Origin: Burkholderiaceae bacterium
GTDB taxonomy: Bacteria; Pseudomonadota; Gammaproteobacteria; Burkholderiales; Burkholderiaceae
Reading direction: 5' to 3'
DNA length: 64,000 bases
Assembly (NCBI GenBank): GCA_947448695.1
Contig: CANFOL010000001.1
Location: 1-64,000, forward strand
The notes beneath the pieces are model-generated. The model ran no database searches, was not told where the DNA came from, and saw nothing but the letters and a program-made list of their open reading frames with translations. Position numbers and translations under genes: made by a program. Below are positions 25,418 to 34,539 of the stretch, piece after piece. Every line of letters starts with the position of its first letter. Positions within the stretch are counted from its first letter, which is position 1.

Positions 25418-26056
25418 ATGACAATACGACTTGGCGACCAAGCTCCAGATTTTGAGCAAGACTCATCCATTGGTAGAATTAAATTTCACGAGTGGGCGGG
25501 TAACTCTTGGGTAATTTTATTTTCTCATCCAGCTGACTTTACACCTGTTTGCACAACTGAATTAGGTTTAACAGCTAAGTTAAAGCCTGAGTTTGATAAG
25601 CGTAATGTTAAAGCTATTGCATTATCTGTTGACCCAGCTGATAAACACGTAACTTGGATTAAAGACATTGAAGAAATACAAAAGACCGTAGTTGGTTTTC
25701 CGATTATTGCCGACGAAGACAAAACTGTGTCTAATTTATATGACATGATTCATCCAAATCAATCTGCTACTGCAACGGTTCGTTCACTTTTTGTGATTGA
25801 TCCCAAAAAAGTTGTGCGATTAATGATTACGTATCCAATGAGTACTGGCCGTAACTTTGATGAAGTTTTACGTGTTGTGGATGCCCTGCAACTTACTGAT
25901 GCTTATACAGTAGCGACTCCAGGCAACTGGAAAGACGGCGATGACGTCATTATTCCGATGACAGTACAAGATCCTGAAGTGATTAAAGCAAAGTATCCAA
26001 AAGGTGTTACATCACCAAGACCTTATTTACGCATCACGCCGCAACCAAATAAGTAA
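25418..26056 (+). CDS. 1-Cys peroxiredoxin (Prx6 type)
   Basis: The 212-residue thiol peroxidase has the peroxidatic motif PADFTPVCTTELG (cysteine near residue 46) and the Prx6-type C-terminal extension with MTVQDPEV and PYLRITPQP. There is no resolving cysteine in the usual 2-Cys position. It reduces hydrogen peroxide and organic peroxides in the cytoplasm. It is the last gene before a strong terminator at 26073-26098. Oxidase-type molybdenum hydroxylases can leak peroxide, so a protective role for the neighbouring pathway is plausible. Confidence 0.9.
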   Translation: MTIRLGDQAPDFEQDSSIGRIKFHEWAGNSWVILFSHPADFTPVCTTELGLTAKLKPEFDKRNVKAIALSVDPADKHVTWIKDIEEIQKTVVGFPIIADEDKTVSNLYDMIHPNQSATATVRSLFVIDPKKVVRLMITYPMSTGRNFDEVLRVVDALQLTDAYTVATPGNWKDGDDVIIPMTVQDPEVIKAKYPKGVTSPRPYLRITPQPNK

Positions 26057-26072
26057 ACTTTTAAGTACCATC

Positions 26073-26098
26073 AAAAAGCCCGCTTTAGCGGGCTTTTT
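26073..26098 (+). terminator. Strong intrinsic terminator
   Basis: AAAAAGCCCGC and GCGGGCTTTTT form an 11-bp perfect stem around TTTA, with a T-rich 3' side. It ends the ubiD-to-peroxiredoxin transcript and separates it from the mod genes. Confidence 0.92.
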
Positions 26099-26133
26099 AC
26101 CTATAATGGTGTTTTATATTTGAAACCAAAAGA

Positions 26134-26934
26134 TTGATGGTTAGATTTTTATTTAACTCAATGAAGAGACGATTCATTCTAGTAGCGATCATCGCTAGTT
26201 GTTTTTTCATACCTTTAAAAACTGCCCTTGCCCAGTTTAGAGAAACTATTTCTATTGCGGCGGCAGCTAACTTAAACGGTGTTTTGAATGAGTTAATTCT
26301 ACAATATACGAAACAAAGTTCTCAATCGGTGAAGGTTGTTTATGGCTCATCCGGACACTTTTATCAACAAATGACACAAGGGGCAAAATACGATATTTTT
26401 TTATCCGCCAATGAAGATTATGTTGATCGTTTAGTTAGTCAAGCTTATTCCAATGATGCAGGGGTTGTTTATGCTCGTGGAAGATTAGTTGTTCTAGTAG
26501 CCAACAAATCAAGGATCCTTCTTACACCAGATCTAAGTGATTTTCAAAAAGCTATTCAAGATGGTCGGCTCTCGAAATTTGCTATTCCAAATCCAGTATT
26601 AGCCCCATATGGAGCTGCAGCAACTCAGACTTTAGAAAATTTAAAACTTACCAAGGTGTTTCAACCAACATTGGTAATGGGGCAAGATGTTGGACAAACG
26701 ATGTTATTTATCCAGGCTGAGGCAGCCCAAGCGGGGATGGTGCCCTGGTCTATGGTAAAACAATCTAAAACAATCCAACCGGAATCGTATCTACTCATTT
26801 CAGAAAAATTACATCAACCTATTTTGCAAAAAATGTTGCTATTTAAAACTGCAAATCCTTTAGCTAAAGGTTTTTATGATTATTTACAATCTTCAGAAGC
26901 AAAAAAGATTTGGCGTCAATTTGGATATGAGTAA
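26134..26934 (+). CDS. modA: Molybdate-binding periplasmic protein
   Basis: This protein of about 260 residues has a signal peptide (MKRRFILVAIIASCFFIPLK, cleavage near ALAQ) and the ModA fold: SIAAAANLNGVLNELI, YGSSGHFYQQMTQGAKYDIF with the oxyanion-binding serines, and FLSANEDYVDRL. It binds molybdate (or tungstate) for the ModBC importer. The frame can start at TTG 26134, ATG 26137 or ATG 26161; none has a strong ribosome site, and ATG 26161 gives the most typical signal peptide. It begins the mod-xdhC operon, supplying the metal for the three molybdenum hydroxylases encoded here. Confidence 0.9.
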   Translation: MMVRFLFNSMKRRFILVAIIASCFFIPLKTALAQFRETISIAAAANLNGVLNELILQYTKQSSQSVKVVYGSSGHFYQQMTQGAKYDIFLSANEDYVDRLVSQAYSNDAGVVYARGRLVVLVANKSRILLTPDLSDFQKAIQDGRLSKFAIPNPVLAPYGAAATQTLENLKLTKVFQPTLVMGQDVGQTMLFIQAEAAQAGMVPWSMVKQSKTIQPESYLLISEKLHQPILQKMLLFKTANPLAKGFYDYLQSSEAKKIWRQFGYE

Positions 26935-26943
26935 AACTTAATT

Positions 26944-27621
26944 ATGGATTGGCAAGCACTCTCTCTCTCGATTCAATTAGGATTATTGACGAGTATTGTC
27001 TTAATACCGCTGGGAATTCTCGTATCTTTTTGGATGCAAAGACAATCAATAGTGGTCAATCAAATACTAGAAACGCTGTTTACTCTCCCGCTTGTCTTAC
27101 CCCCAACGGTGCTTGGATACTATATGCTTGTTGGATTTGGTAAAGGCAGTTGGCTGGGGGAGTGGTTAAATCATTTAACTGATGTTTCATTTGTTTTTTC
27201 TTTTGCAGGAATTTGGTTAGCTAGCTTAATTTTTAATATTCCATTTGCATGGTTGCCCATTCGAAGAGCTTTTGAAGCGATTCCACAAGATTTAAAAGAT
27301 GCATATAAAACCTGTGGCTTGGATTCATGGCAAGCGTTTTGGAAAATTGAGTTACCCCTTGCGTGGAAGGGGATAGTAACTGCGCTTATTATGACTTTTA
27401 CACATACATTAGGTGAGTTTGGAGTGGTTCTCATGGTGGGCGGTAATATTCCTGGAACTACCAGAACTGTCTCAATCTCGATTTATGATCAAATGCAAAC
27501 CTTGCACATGGATGAAGCGGGCATAATGGCTTTAATCTTATTAGTCATTTCATTCTTAGGCTTATTAGTAAGTCAATGGATTTTGGCTCGTCAGCATAGT
27601 ATTTCTCGTTATAAAGCTTAA
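26944..27621 (+). CDS. modB: Molybdate ABC transporter permease
   Basis: The 225-residue polytopic permease has about five helices and a central IPQDLKDAYKTCGLDSWQAF EAA loop, followed by THTLGEFGVVLMVGGNIPG, which is strongly diagnostic of ModB. It forms the homodimeric inner-membrane channel for molybdate. Its start is 10 bp after modA and its stop is 4 bp before modC. Confidence 0.92.
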   Translation: MDWQALSLSIQLGLLTSIVLIPLGILVSFWMQRQSIVVNQILETLFTLPLVLPPTVLGYYMLVGFGKGSWLGEWLNHLTDVSFVFSFAGIWLASLIFNIPFAWLPIRRAFEAIPQDLKDAYKTCGLDSWQAFWKIELPLAWKGIVTALIMTFTHTLGEFGVVLMVGGNIPGTTRTVSISIYDQMQTLHMDEAGIMALILLVISFLGLLVSQWILARQHSISRYKA

Positions 27622-27625
27622 GTTC

Positions 27626-29404
27626 ATGTTGCGAGTTCAACTTCAATCTCAAGACCCTGTTTATTTAGATATGGCCTTTGAGTGTCAAAATGGGCAGCTT
27701 TTAGCTCTTGTGGGGCCTTCTGGAAGTGGCAAGACCAGTGCATTACGTGCGATTGCAGGACTTCTTCCGATTGCTGCTGGAGAAATTTCTATCGGTGATA
27801 CTACTTGGTTGGATACTGAAAATAACTTATTTGTTCCACCAACGAAAAGATCGGTGGGGATGGTGTTTCAAAACTATGCATTATTTCCCCATCTAACGGC
27901 ATTTCAAAATATAGAACTCGCATTGCCTAATCATCTTTCTCATGAATTTATTGAGAGTTTATTAAGTGATATGGGATTGATGGACTTACATAAGCGCTAT
28001 CCTCACGAGTTATCCGGTGGACAGCGTCAGCGTGTTGCATTAGCTAGAGCTTTTGCTCGCCAGCCTCAAGTTTTATTACTAGATGAGGCATTTTCTGCAG
28101 TAGATCATCCAACGCGTAAAATTTTGTATGAAGAGCTCATTAAACTTCGGCAACGGATTGAAATTCCGATTGTGATGGTGACTCATGATCTGCGCGAGGC
28201 TAGGCTTCTCAGTGATCAGATGTGTATTTTGGATCAAGGTAAATCTTTACAGCAGGCAACACCAGCCCATATCTTCTCGAGTCCCAGGAATGAACGAGTA
28301 GCTCAGTTAGTTGGACTCTCCGACATTTATTCAGGTACTTTTTTCAAAAATGAACAAGTCGACTCTTTAAATGGTAAGCAAATTGCTCATTTACAGTGGG
28401 GGCAGGGGATTCACTCTGTTGTCTTGGAAATTAACGATAAAGGTCGCTTACCCAATCACACAGAGGTAAAGTGGGTTATTTCAGGAGAGTATGTAGATTT
28501 ATCCTTAACCAAAAAATTTAACGTTAATAGTTTTGTAGCCAGGGTTAGTAAAATTTTGCAATTAGGAGATGTTTCCAGTTTAACTTTGTCCTTAGATTTG
28601 CCATTCTCACAAGAGATGCATCTTGAGAGTACTACGCGCATGGTGAGAGAATTAGCCTTAGTGGAAGGTAAAACAATTTATTTATCTTTAGATCCGGTGG
28701 GAATTCATATCATGCCAGTCTATTCTGACCCGAGCGTAAAAATTGCACAAAAAAAATTACGTGAAAAACCCATTCAAGTTGGTGCTATTTTGTTGGTGGC
28801 AGGTCAGGGTAGTCGATTGGGAGATATTCCAAAATCATTAATGAAGATAGATGGAGTTTCCTTACTAGAGCGACACATCGTGACGTTAAATTCATTCGTT
28901 ACTCAAGCGACAGTTGTTGTTACTGGTTTTTATGCCGACTCCTTACGACAAGCACTTGTAGATCAAGAAGTACATTGCGTTCACAATGAAGATCCTGGAG
29001 CTGGACAGTCGAGTTCAGTCAGATTAGGTTTAGAAGCTTTGTATCGAATGAATCAACATCTTGATGTAGTTTTAATGATGTTAGGTGATCAACCGTTTTT
29101 AAATGAAGCGGACATTAGGCAATTAATCGAAAATTTCAAAGTGCGTAAATCAGGTCAATTTTTATTGCCAATGGTAGAGGGTAAAAGGGGTAATCCTGTT
29201 TTGTTATCTGGAATGGCCCTTAGGAGCATTATTGAACAGGGGGATGATTTAACGGTACGTCAATATATGGACACTCATCCTGAAGAGGTGGTTTTTTGGG
29301 AGAGTGCTAATCATCATTATATTTTTGATATTGACTCTCCTGGCGATGTGATTGATTTTCAGAATAAAACAGGTTTCAAAATTGAGTTACCATCACAACA
29401 ATGA
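27626..29404 (+). CDS. modC: Fusion of molybdate ATPase ModC with MocA-like nucleotidyltransferase
   Basis: This single 592-residue frame has two parts. Residues 1-365 form a ModC ATPase: Walker A GPSGSGKT at 30-37, Q-loop in FQNYALFPHL, signature LSGGQRQRVALA at 129-140, Walker B VLLLDEAFSAVD, and a Mop/TOBE-like domain at about 285-365. Residues 385-592 form a MobA/MocA-type nucleotidyltransferase: LLVAGQGSRLGDIPKSL from 389, LGDQPF at 486-491 and DIDSPGD at 568-574. MocA attaches CMP to molybdopterin to give the cytosine dinucleotide form used by XDH-family enzymes. A linker of about 20 residues (366-385) joins the parts. With xdhC next, the operon runs from metal uptake to cofactor maturation. 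Cytidylyl rather than guanylyl transfer is inferred from sequence type and context. Confidence 0.9.
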   Translation: MLRVQLQSQDPVYLDMAFECQNGQLLALVGPSGSGKTSALRAIAGLLPIAAGEISIGDTTWLDTENNLFVPPTKRSVGMVFQNYALFPHLTAFQNIELALPNHLSHEFIESLLSDMGLMDLHKRYPHELSGGQRQRVALARAFARQPQVLLLDEAFSAVDHPTRKILYEELIKLRQRIEIPIVMVTHDLREARLLSDQMCILDQGKSLQQATPAHIFSSPRNERVAQLVGLSDIYSGTFFKNEQVDSLNGKQIAHLQWGQGIHSVVLEINDKGRLPNHTEVKWVISGEYVDLSLTKKFNVNSFVARVSKILQLGDVSSLTLSLDLPFSQEMHLESTTRMVRELALVEGKTIYLSLDPVGIHIMPVYSDPSVKIAQKKLREKPIQVGAILLVAGQGSRLGDIPKSLMKIDGVSLLERHIVTLNSFVTQATVVVTGFYADSLRQALVDQEVHCVHNEDPGAGQSSSVRLGLEALYRMNQHLDVVLMMLGDQPFLNEADIRQLIENFKVRKSGQFLLPMVEGKRGNPVLLSGMALRSIIEQGDDLTVRQYMDTHPEEVVFWESANHHYIFDIDSPGDVIDFQNKTGFKIELPSQQ

Positions 29405-29422
29405 TAAAAGAGGTTGAATGGT

Positions 29423-30424
29423 ATGGAAAATATTGATATTACTGTGCTTCGGCAGCTACTTACTTGGCGCAGTGAGAATAAAAAAGCACTACTCGTAACA
29501 GTGGTTCGTACTTGGGGATCATCACCAAGGCCGATTGGTTCGATTATGGCTTTATGTGAAGACAGTCGAGTCGTTGGAAGTGTCTCTGGTGGTTGCATTG
29601 AGGATGATCTGATACAACAACATCTTGAACCTGGAGCTTTAAAAGATCAATTACCCCGTCTAATGCAGTATGGTATTACTGCTGATGAAGCGCATCGATT
29701 TGGATTACCTTGTGGAGGGACTTTAGAACTGTTATTGGAGTACAACCCACAAGCCCAAATTCTAAAGGAGTTAATTGCATACTTAGGTCAGGGTCAACTA
29801 GTATCAAGATCTTTGGATCTGACGAGTGGTGTGGTAACTTTAAGGATCACTGATCAGCCTGCTGAGCTTGTCATCACCCCTAATTCTTTAATTAATACCT
29901 TTGGTCCAGAGTATCGGATGCTCATTATAGGTGCGGGTCAAATGAGTGAATATTTGGCGACCATGGCTTTGTTTAATGGTTTTTCTGTCACCGTATGTGA
30001 TCCAAGAGAAGAGTACAGATCGAGTTGGTCAGTGCCTAACGTTGGACTTGATTTTGGTTCTCCAGATGATATGGTTACTAAATTTAAACCAGATTCAAGA
30101 ACATGTGTGGTGGCTCTAACCCATGATCCTAAATTAGATGATTTAGCACTTCTTGAAGCTTTAGAAACTGAGGCATTTTATGTTGGAGCGATTGGCTCAA
30201 GGCGCAACAATGCTTCTAGAAAGTTAAGGTTGATAGAGCATTTTGGGCATTCTGAAAAATCCTTAGAAAAATTACGTGGACCGATTGGGATTTACATAGG
30301 TAGTAAAACGCCATCAGAGATTGCAGTGAGTGTAATGGCGGAAATTTTAGCGGTTAAAAACGGGGTCACCTTACCTAGAGAAATGTCTGTTGGGATTGCT
30401 AAGCAAGGCTTGGATTCAGAATAA
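29423..30424 (+). CDS. xdhC: XdhC-family molybdenum cofactor insertion factor
   Basis: This 333-residue protein has the N-terminal XdhC/CoxI domain (TVVRTWGSSPRPIGSIMALC then GSVSGGCIEDDLI, about 25-65) and a C-terminal Rossmann domain (LIIGAGQMSEYLATMALFNG near 170; VGAIGSRRNN near 255). XdhC proteins bind and protect sulfurated Mo cofactor and deliver it to XDH-family apoenzymes. The start is placed at ATG 29423, nine bases after an AGAGG ribosome site; a TTG at 29414 lacks spacing. It is the last gene of modA-modB-modC/mocA-xdhC and converges with chrA. Confidence 0.9.
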   Translation: MENIDITVLRQLLTWRSENKKALLVTVVRTWGSSPRPIGSIMALCEDSRVVGSVSGGCIEDDLIQQHLEPGALKDQLPRLMQYGITADEAHRFGLPCGGTLELLLEYNPQAQILKELIAYLGQGQLVSRSLDLTSGVVTLRITDQPAELVITPNSLINTFGPEYRMLIIGAGQMSEYLATMALFNGFSVTVCDPREEYRSSWSVPNVGLDFGSPDDMVTKFKPDSRTCVVALTHDPKLDDLALLEALETEAFYVGAIGSRRNNASRKLRLIEHFGHSEKSLEKLRGPIGIYIGSKTPSEIAVSVMAEILAVKNGVTLPREMSVGIAKQGLDSE

Positions 30425-30431
30425 ACAGAAC

Positions 30432-31778
30432 TTAATGCACATTAAAGTAATGTGCAAGAACGCCTAAAAATCCACAAACGAGTAAGACCCGCATAATACT
30501 TTGGGTATATTTGATGATGGCGATACTAGCCACTACCATGATGGATAAGGCAAAGATGAGATGTTCGTGCTGTACAAGTGGATTAAGATCATCAGGAAAT
30601 AGGGTATGAATGGCAAAAAATATGGCTAAATTTGCAATGACACCTACGACGGCACATGTGATGCCATTGAGTATCGGCATTAATTTCAATTCCGAGCGTG
30701 TAGATTCAATAAAGGGACCGCCTAAAAAAATAAAACAAAAAGAGGGCATAAAAGTAAACCAACTCACTACTAGACCACCAAAAATTCCTGCAAGGATGGG
30801 TGAGTCCATTAGTAAAGCGTGACTATAAGAAGCAATAAATCCAATATAAGTGACAACGATGATCAATGGCCCCGGAGTCGTTTCACCTAAAGCTAAACCA
30901 TCCATCATTTGTGCCGTAGTTAGCCATTGAAAGTTTTCCACCGCGGCTTGAAAAACATATGGAAGAACTGCATACGCTCCACCAAAGGTGAGAAGGGCGG
31001 CTTTCGTAAAAAACCATGCAAGTTCAGTAAATAAATGTTGAGGACCAAAAAAAGCTAATAATGCTCCAAAAGGTAGTGCAAAAGCCAAGAATGAAACAGC
31101 AAGAATAATAAAAAATGGTTTGATTTTAAAATTCGTATGCGGTAGTTGATCTGAGTCATCATCGATGAGTGCTCGGGCACTAGATTGGATAGACTCTTTT
31201 GAAGAGTGGGCTGAACCATTGGAGTTCATCCACTCAGGTTTGATCTGGGAGACTAAAAATCCTAGGATCCCAGCACCAATAATGATGATGGGGTAAGGAA
31301 TGTTGAATTGCATTGCCAATAATGCGGCAAGTGCAATGGCAAAATGAATGGGCTTTTTGAGGATTTTTTTACTAATTCGATAGCCTGCAGCGATCACAAT
31401 TGCCGTGACCGCTGGCTTAATTCCTAAAAATATACCTTCAATGATGGGAGAGTGACCATAGACAACATACATCATCGACAGGAGAATCAAAAGTAGTAAT
31501 GCAGGAAAAATAAATAAAACTCCTGCGATGATGCCCCCGAGGGTACGATGCAGTAACCAGCCCATGTAAATAACGAGTTGTAAAGCTTCTGGACCTGGCA
31601 AAATCATGCAATAGTTTAGTGCGTGTAAAAACCGCTTTTCTGAGATCCAATGTTTCTTATTGACCAGTTCGTGATGAACGGTTGAAATCTGACCTGCAGG
31701 ACCACCAAAACTAATAAATCCTAGTTTGATCCAAAAAAGAATTGCCTCTTTAAAAGAGGCATTCACGGTGTTTTGCAT
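30432..31778 (-). CDS. chrA: Chromate transporter (long-chain ChrA)
   Basis: This 448-residue protein with about 10-12 hydrophobic segments contains two homologous CHR halves: the first with FGGPAGQISTVHHELV and YCMILPGPEALQLVIYMG, the second with LTFGGAYAVLPYVFQAAVE and GETTPGPLIIVVTYIGF. ChrA exports chromate in exchange for other ions. The halves are joined by a polar loop near residues 185-215. It is convergent with xdhC (8-bp gap) and 10 bp downstream of fabI on the same strand. Confidence 0.88.
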   Translation of the reverse strand: MQNTVNASFKEAILFWIKLGFISFGGPAGQISTVHHELVNKKHWISEKRFLHALNYCMILPGPEALQLVIYMGWLLHRTLGGIIAGVLFIFPALLLLILLSMMYVVYGHSPIIEGIFLGIKPAVTAIVIAAGYRISKKILKKPIHFAIALAALLAMQFNIPYPIIIIGAGILGFLVSQIKPEWMNSNGSAHSSKESIQSSARALIDDDSDQLPHTNFKIKPFFIILAVSFLAFALPFGALLAFFGPQHLFTELAWFFTKAALLTFGGAYAVLPYVFQAAVENFQWLTTAQMMDGLALGETTPGPLIIVVTYIGFIASYSHALLMDSPILAGIFGGLVVSWFTFMPSFCFIFLGGPFIESTRSELKLMPILNGITCAVVGVIANLAIFFAIHTLFPDDLNPLVQHEHLIFALSIMVVASIAIIKYTQSIMRVLLVCGFLGVLAHYFNVH

Positions 31779-31788
31779 ACTTGATTAT

Positions 31789-32574
31789 TTATATCGCACT
31801 CATACCGCCAACGACTTGACTATATCCAGCATCCACATAGGTAATTTCACCCGTAATACCGCCTGCCAAGTCTGACATAAAGAATGCTGCAGCATTGCCC
31901 ACATCATCAATGGTTACATTACGGCGAAGGGGCGCACTTTGCTCAACGCTATTGAGAATCTTACTAAAGTCTTTAATGCCGCTCGCAGCAAGAGTTTTAA
32001 TCGGGCCTGCAGAAATACCATTGACACGAATGCCCTGAGAGCCAAGAGATTGAGCTAAATAACGTACACTTGCTTCTAACGATGCTTTGGCTAGGCCCAT
32101 CGTATTATAGTTAGGGACCACGCGCAGGGAGCCTAAATAAGTGAGAGTCAATAATGCCGCATGAGGTGTAAGCATCTGTTGAGCCGCTTTTGCCATTGCA
32201 GGAAAACTATACGCTGAAATATCATGCGCAATACGAAAAGACTCGCGGTTTAAGCCCTCTAAAAAATCACCAGTAATAGCATCTTTTGGTGCAAAGCCAA
32301 TGGAATGAACAAAACCATCAAATTTGGGCCATGTTTTACTTAAATCGCTAAACAACTGGGTAATTTGCTCATCGCTACCGACATCACAGTCGAAAATAAG
32401 TTCACTGTTAAACTCCTTCGCAAAATCAGTGATTCTTTCTTTAAAACGCTCACCCACGTAGGTAAATGCCAATTCAGCACCTTCCCGATGACAAGCTTTG
32501 GCAATACCATAAGCAATAGAACGATTGGATAAAACGCCAGTAATCAGAATTTTTTTACCTGCAAGAAAGCCCAT
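31789..32574 (-). CDS. fabI: Enoyl-ACP reductase (NADH), FabI
   Basis: This 261-residue SDR-type reductase has [20 protein letters not shown] near residue 13 for NADH and the FabI active site [23 protein letters not shown] near 145-167, with both tyrosines and the lysine. It catalyses the last step of each fatty-acid elongation cycle. The frame is open further upstream, but the start at ATG 32574 ([11 protein letters not shown]) gives the normal FabI N-terminus, with AAGGA eight bases upstream. It is divergent from yejA across a 114-bp spacer. Confidence 0.93.
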   Translation of the reverse strand: MGFLAGKKILITGVLSNRSIAYGIAKACHREGAELAFTYVGERFKERITDFAKEFNSELIFDCDVGSDEQITQLFSDLSKTWPKFDGFVHSIGFAPKDAITGDFLEGLNRESFRIAHDISAYSFPAMAKAAQQMLTPHAALLTLTYLGSLRVVPNYNTMGLAKASLEASVRYLAQSLGSQGIRVNGISAGPIKTLAASGIKDFSKILNSVEQSAPLRRNVTIDDVGNAAAFFMSDLAGGITGEITYVDAGYSQVVGGMSAI

Positions 32575-32688
32575 ATGAATATCCTTTTGATAGAGAGGTG
32601 TTAACGAATTATCCCAAAATCTAGAAGTCACTACTACAATTGTGAAAAACTGAACTGAATTGCAAGTTGTTAGAATAATCAATAGCTA

Positions 32689-34539
32689 ATGAAAATACTA
32701 ATCTTTATCTTAAGTCTTCTATTTATGCCCCAATATTCATGGGCGGGGCATGCATTTGCCCAATATGGAAGTCCTAAGTATCCAAAAGATTTTCTTTACT
32801 TTGATTTTGTAAATCCACAAGCCCCTCAGGGCGGTACACTGACTCTAGCGAATCCCGATCGACGTACCAGTTTTGATAAATTTAATCCCTACACCTTAAG
32901 AGGGGTAGCTGCACCTGGTATTTCTGGATTGTTATTTGAATCCCTTGCGATAGGAAGTGCAGACGAAACTTCGACGATTTATGGATTAATTGCAGATGAT
33001 ATGACTTTGTCGAGTGATCATTTGTCTATGACATTTCATATTCGTTCTGAGGCAAAGTTTAGTGATGGCAGTCCAGTCTTAGCTAGTGATGTGAAATACA
33101 GTTTTGATACTTTGATGAGTAAGTTAGCTCATCCAAGTTTTCGTAATGTTTTTGCTGACTTCAAACAAGTTGTAGTCCTATCCGATCGACTAGTAAGGTT
33201 TGACTTCAAAAGTAGAACTGGAGAAGCACCCTTGCTGGCTGGAACGATGCCTATTTTTTCTCCGAAGTGGGGTATGAAACCTGATGGTACAAAAACACCA
33301 TTTGACCAATTGGCGTTTGAAAATCCGATTGGTAGTGGTCCCTATATCATTGATTCCTATCAGACTGGTAGGAATATTATTTTTAAAAAGAATCCCAATT
33401 ATTGGGGAAAAAATCTCAATGTTCGCGTTGGCAACTTTAACTTTGACCGCATCGTCTATAAATTATTTAGTGATGATACTGTGCGACTAGAAGCCTTTAA
33501 AGCAGGGGAGTTTGATGCCATTGTCGAATATCGTGCAAAGCTTTGGGCTAAAAGTTATGTTGGCAGAAAATTTGATCAAGGCCTGTTAGTCAAAAAAGAA
33601 TTCGAACATCATAATGGTGCTGGTATGCAGGGTTTTGCAATGAATACTCGCAAGGAGTTGTTCAAGGATCCAAGAGTCCGGCAAGCGCTAGGATTGGCTC
33701 TTGATTTTGAATGGCTTAATCGGCAAATTTTTTATAGTCAATATAAGCGTTTAGATAGTTATTTTTCTAATTCCTTGCTAGGGGCGAATTATGAAATGAA
33801 TAGTGTACCTTCAGGAGAAGAGCTTAAGTTATTAAAAAGTCTACAACAAAAATATCCTGGAGAAATACCACCAACTGTATTTGGGCCGATGCCATCAGCT
33901 GTCAGCACAGCACCCCCAAGCTCACTTCGGGCTAACCTGCTTAAAGCAAAAGAATTGTTGGCGCAGGCAGGATGGACATATCGCGATGGCGCTTTGCGTA
34001 ATGCAGCTGGTCAAGCATTTGAATTTGAGATGTTAGAAGACAGTCCTTTTTTACTTCGTATTCTGACTGCTTATATTCGTAATTTAGAAAAATTAGGTAT
34101 CAAAGCAAATGTGCGTACGACAGATAATGCTCTTTATCAGCAGCGACTTAATGAGCATGATTTTGAAATGACGACGATTAGGTATCAAGATTCACAAAGC
34201 CCAGGAAATGAATTATGGGATCGATTTGGAAGTGAGGCCGCAACGCAAAAAGGGACTGATAATCAGATTGGAGTGCGCTTGCGCAGCGTTGATGACTTAA
34301 TTGCAATGATTACAAGAGCAGAAGAGCGCGAGAATTTATATATTGCAACAAAAGCGCTCGATCGCATCTTAATCCACAATTATTTTGTTGTGCCACATTG
34401 GTATAACCCTACGCACCGAATTTCCTACAACACACAGTTGGGTGTTCCCAAGCCGCCACTTTATTACACAGCTGAGGCATGGATAATTGGTAATTGGTGG
34501 CGTGATACAAGCACTTCTAGTCAGAAAGAATCAAGATGA
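32689..34539 (+). CDS. yejA: Oligopeptide-type ABC transporter binding protein (YejA-like)
   Basis: The 616-residue family-5 solute-binding protein has a signal peptide (residues 1-19) and the YejA start FAQYGSPKYPKDFLYFDFVN. Typical blocks are IRSEAKFSDGSPVLASDVKY and KNPNYWGKNLNVRVGNFNF. YejA-type proteins bind peptides and peptide-like compounds such as microcin C. It is the first gene of the yejABEF operon; the next start overlaps its stop (ATGA). Confidence 0.9.
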   Translation: MKILIFILSLLFMPQYSWAGHAFAQYGSPKYPKDFLYFDFVNPQAPQGGTLTLANPDRRTSFDKFNPYTLRGVAAPGISGLLFESLAIGSADETSTIYGLIADDMTLSSDHLSMTFHIRSEAKFSDGSPVLASDVKYSFDTLMSKLAHPSFRNVFADFKQVVVLSDRLVRFDFKSRTGEAPLLAGTMPIFSPKWGMKPDGTKTPFDQLAFENPIGSGPYIIDSYQTGRNIIFKKNPNYWGKNLNVRVGNFNFDRIVYKLFSDDTVRLEAFKAGEFDAIVEYRAKLWAKSYVGRKFDQGLLVKKEFEHHNGAGMQGFAMNTRKELFKDPRVRQALGLALDFEWLNRQIFYSQYKRLDSYFSNSLLGANYEMNSVPSGEELKLLKSLQQKYPGEIPPTVFGPMPSAVSTAPPSSLRANLLKAKELLAQAGWTYRDGALRNAAGQAFEFEMLEDSPFLLRILTAYIRNLEKLGIKANVRTTDNALYQQRLNEHDFEMTTIRYQDSQSPGNELWDRFGSEAATQKGTDNQIGVRLRSVDDLIAMITRAEERENLYIATKALDRILIHNYFVVPHWYNPTHRISYNTQLGVPKPPLYYTAEAWIIGNWWRDTSTSSQKESR

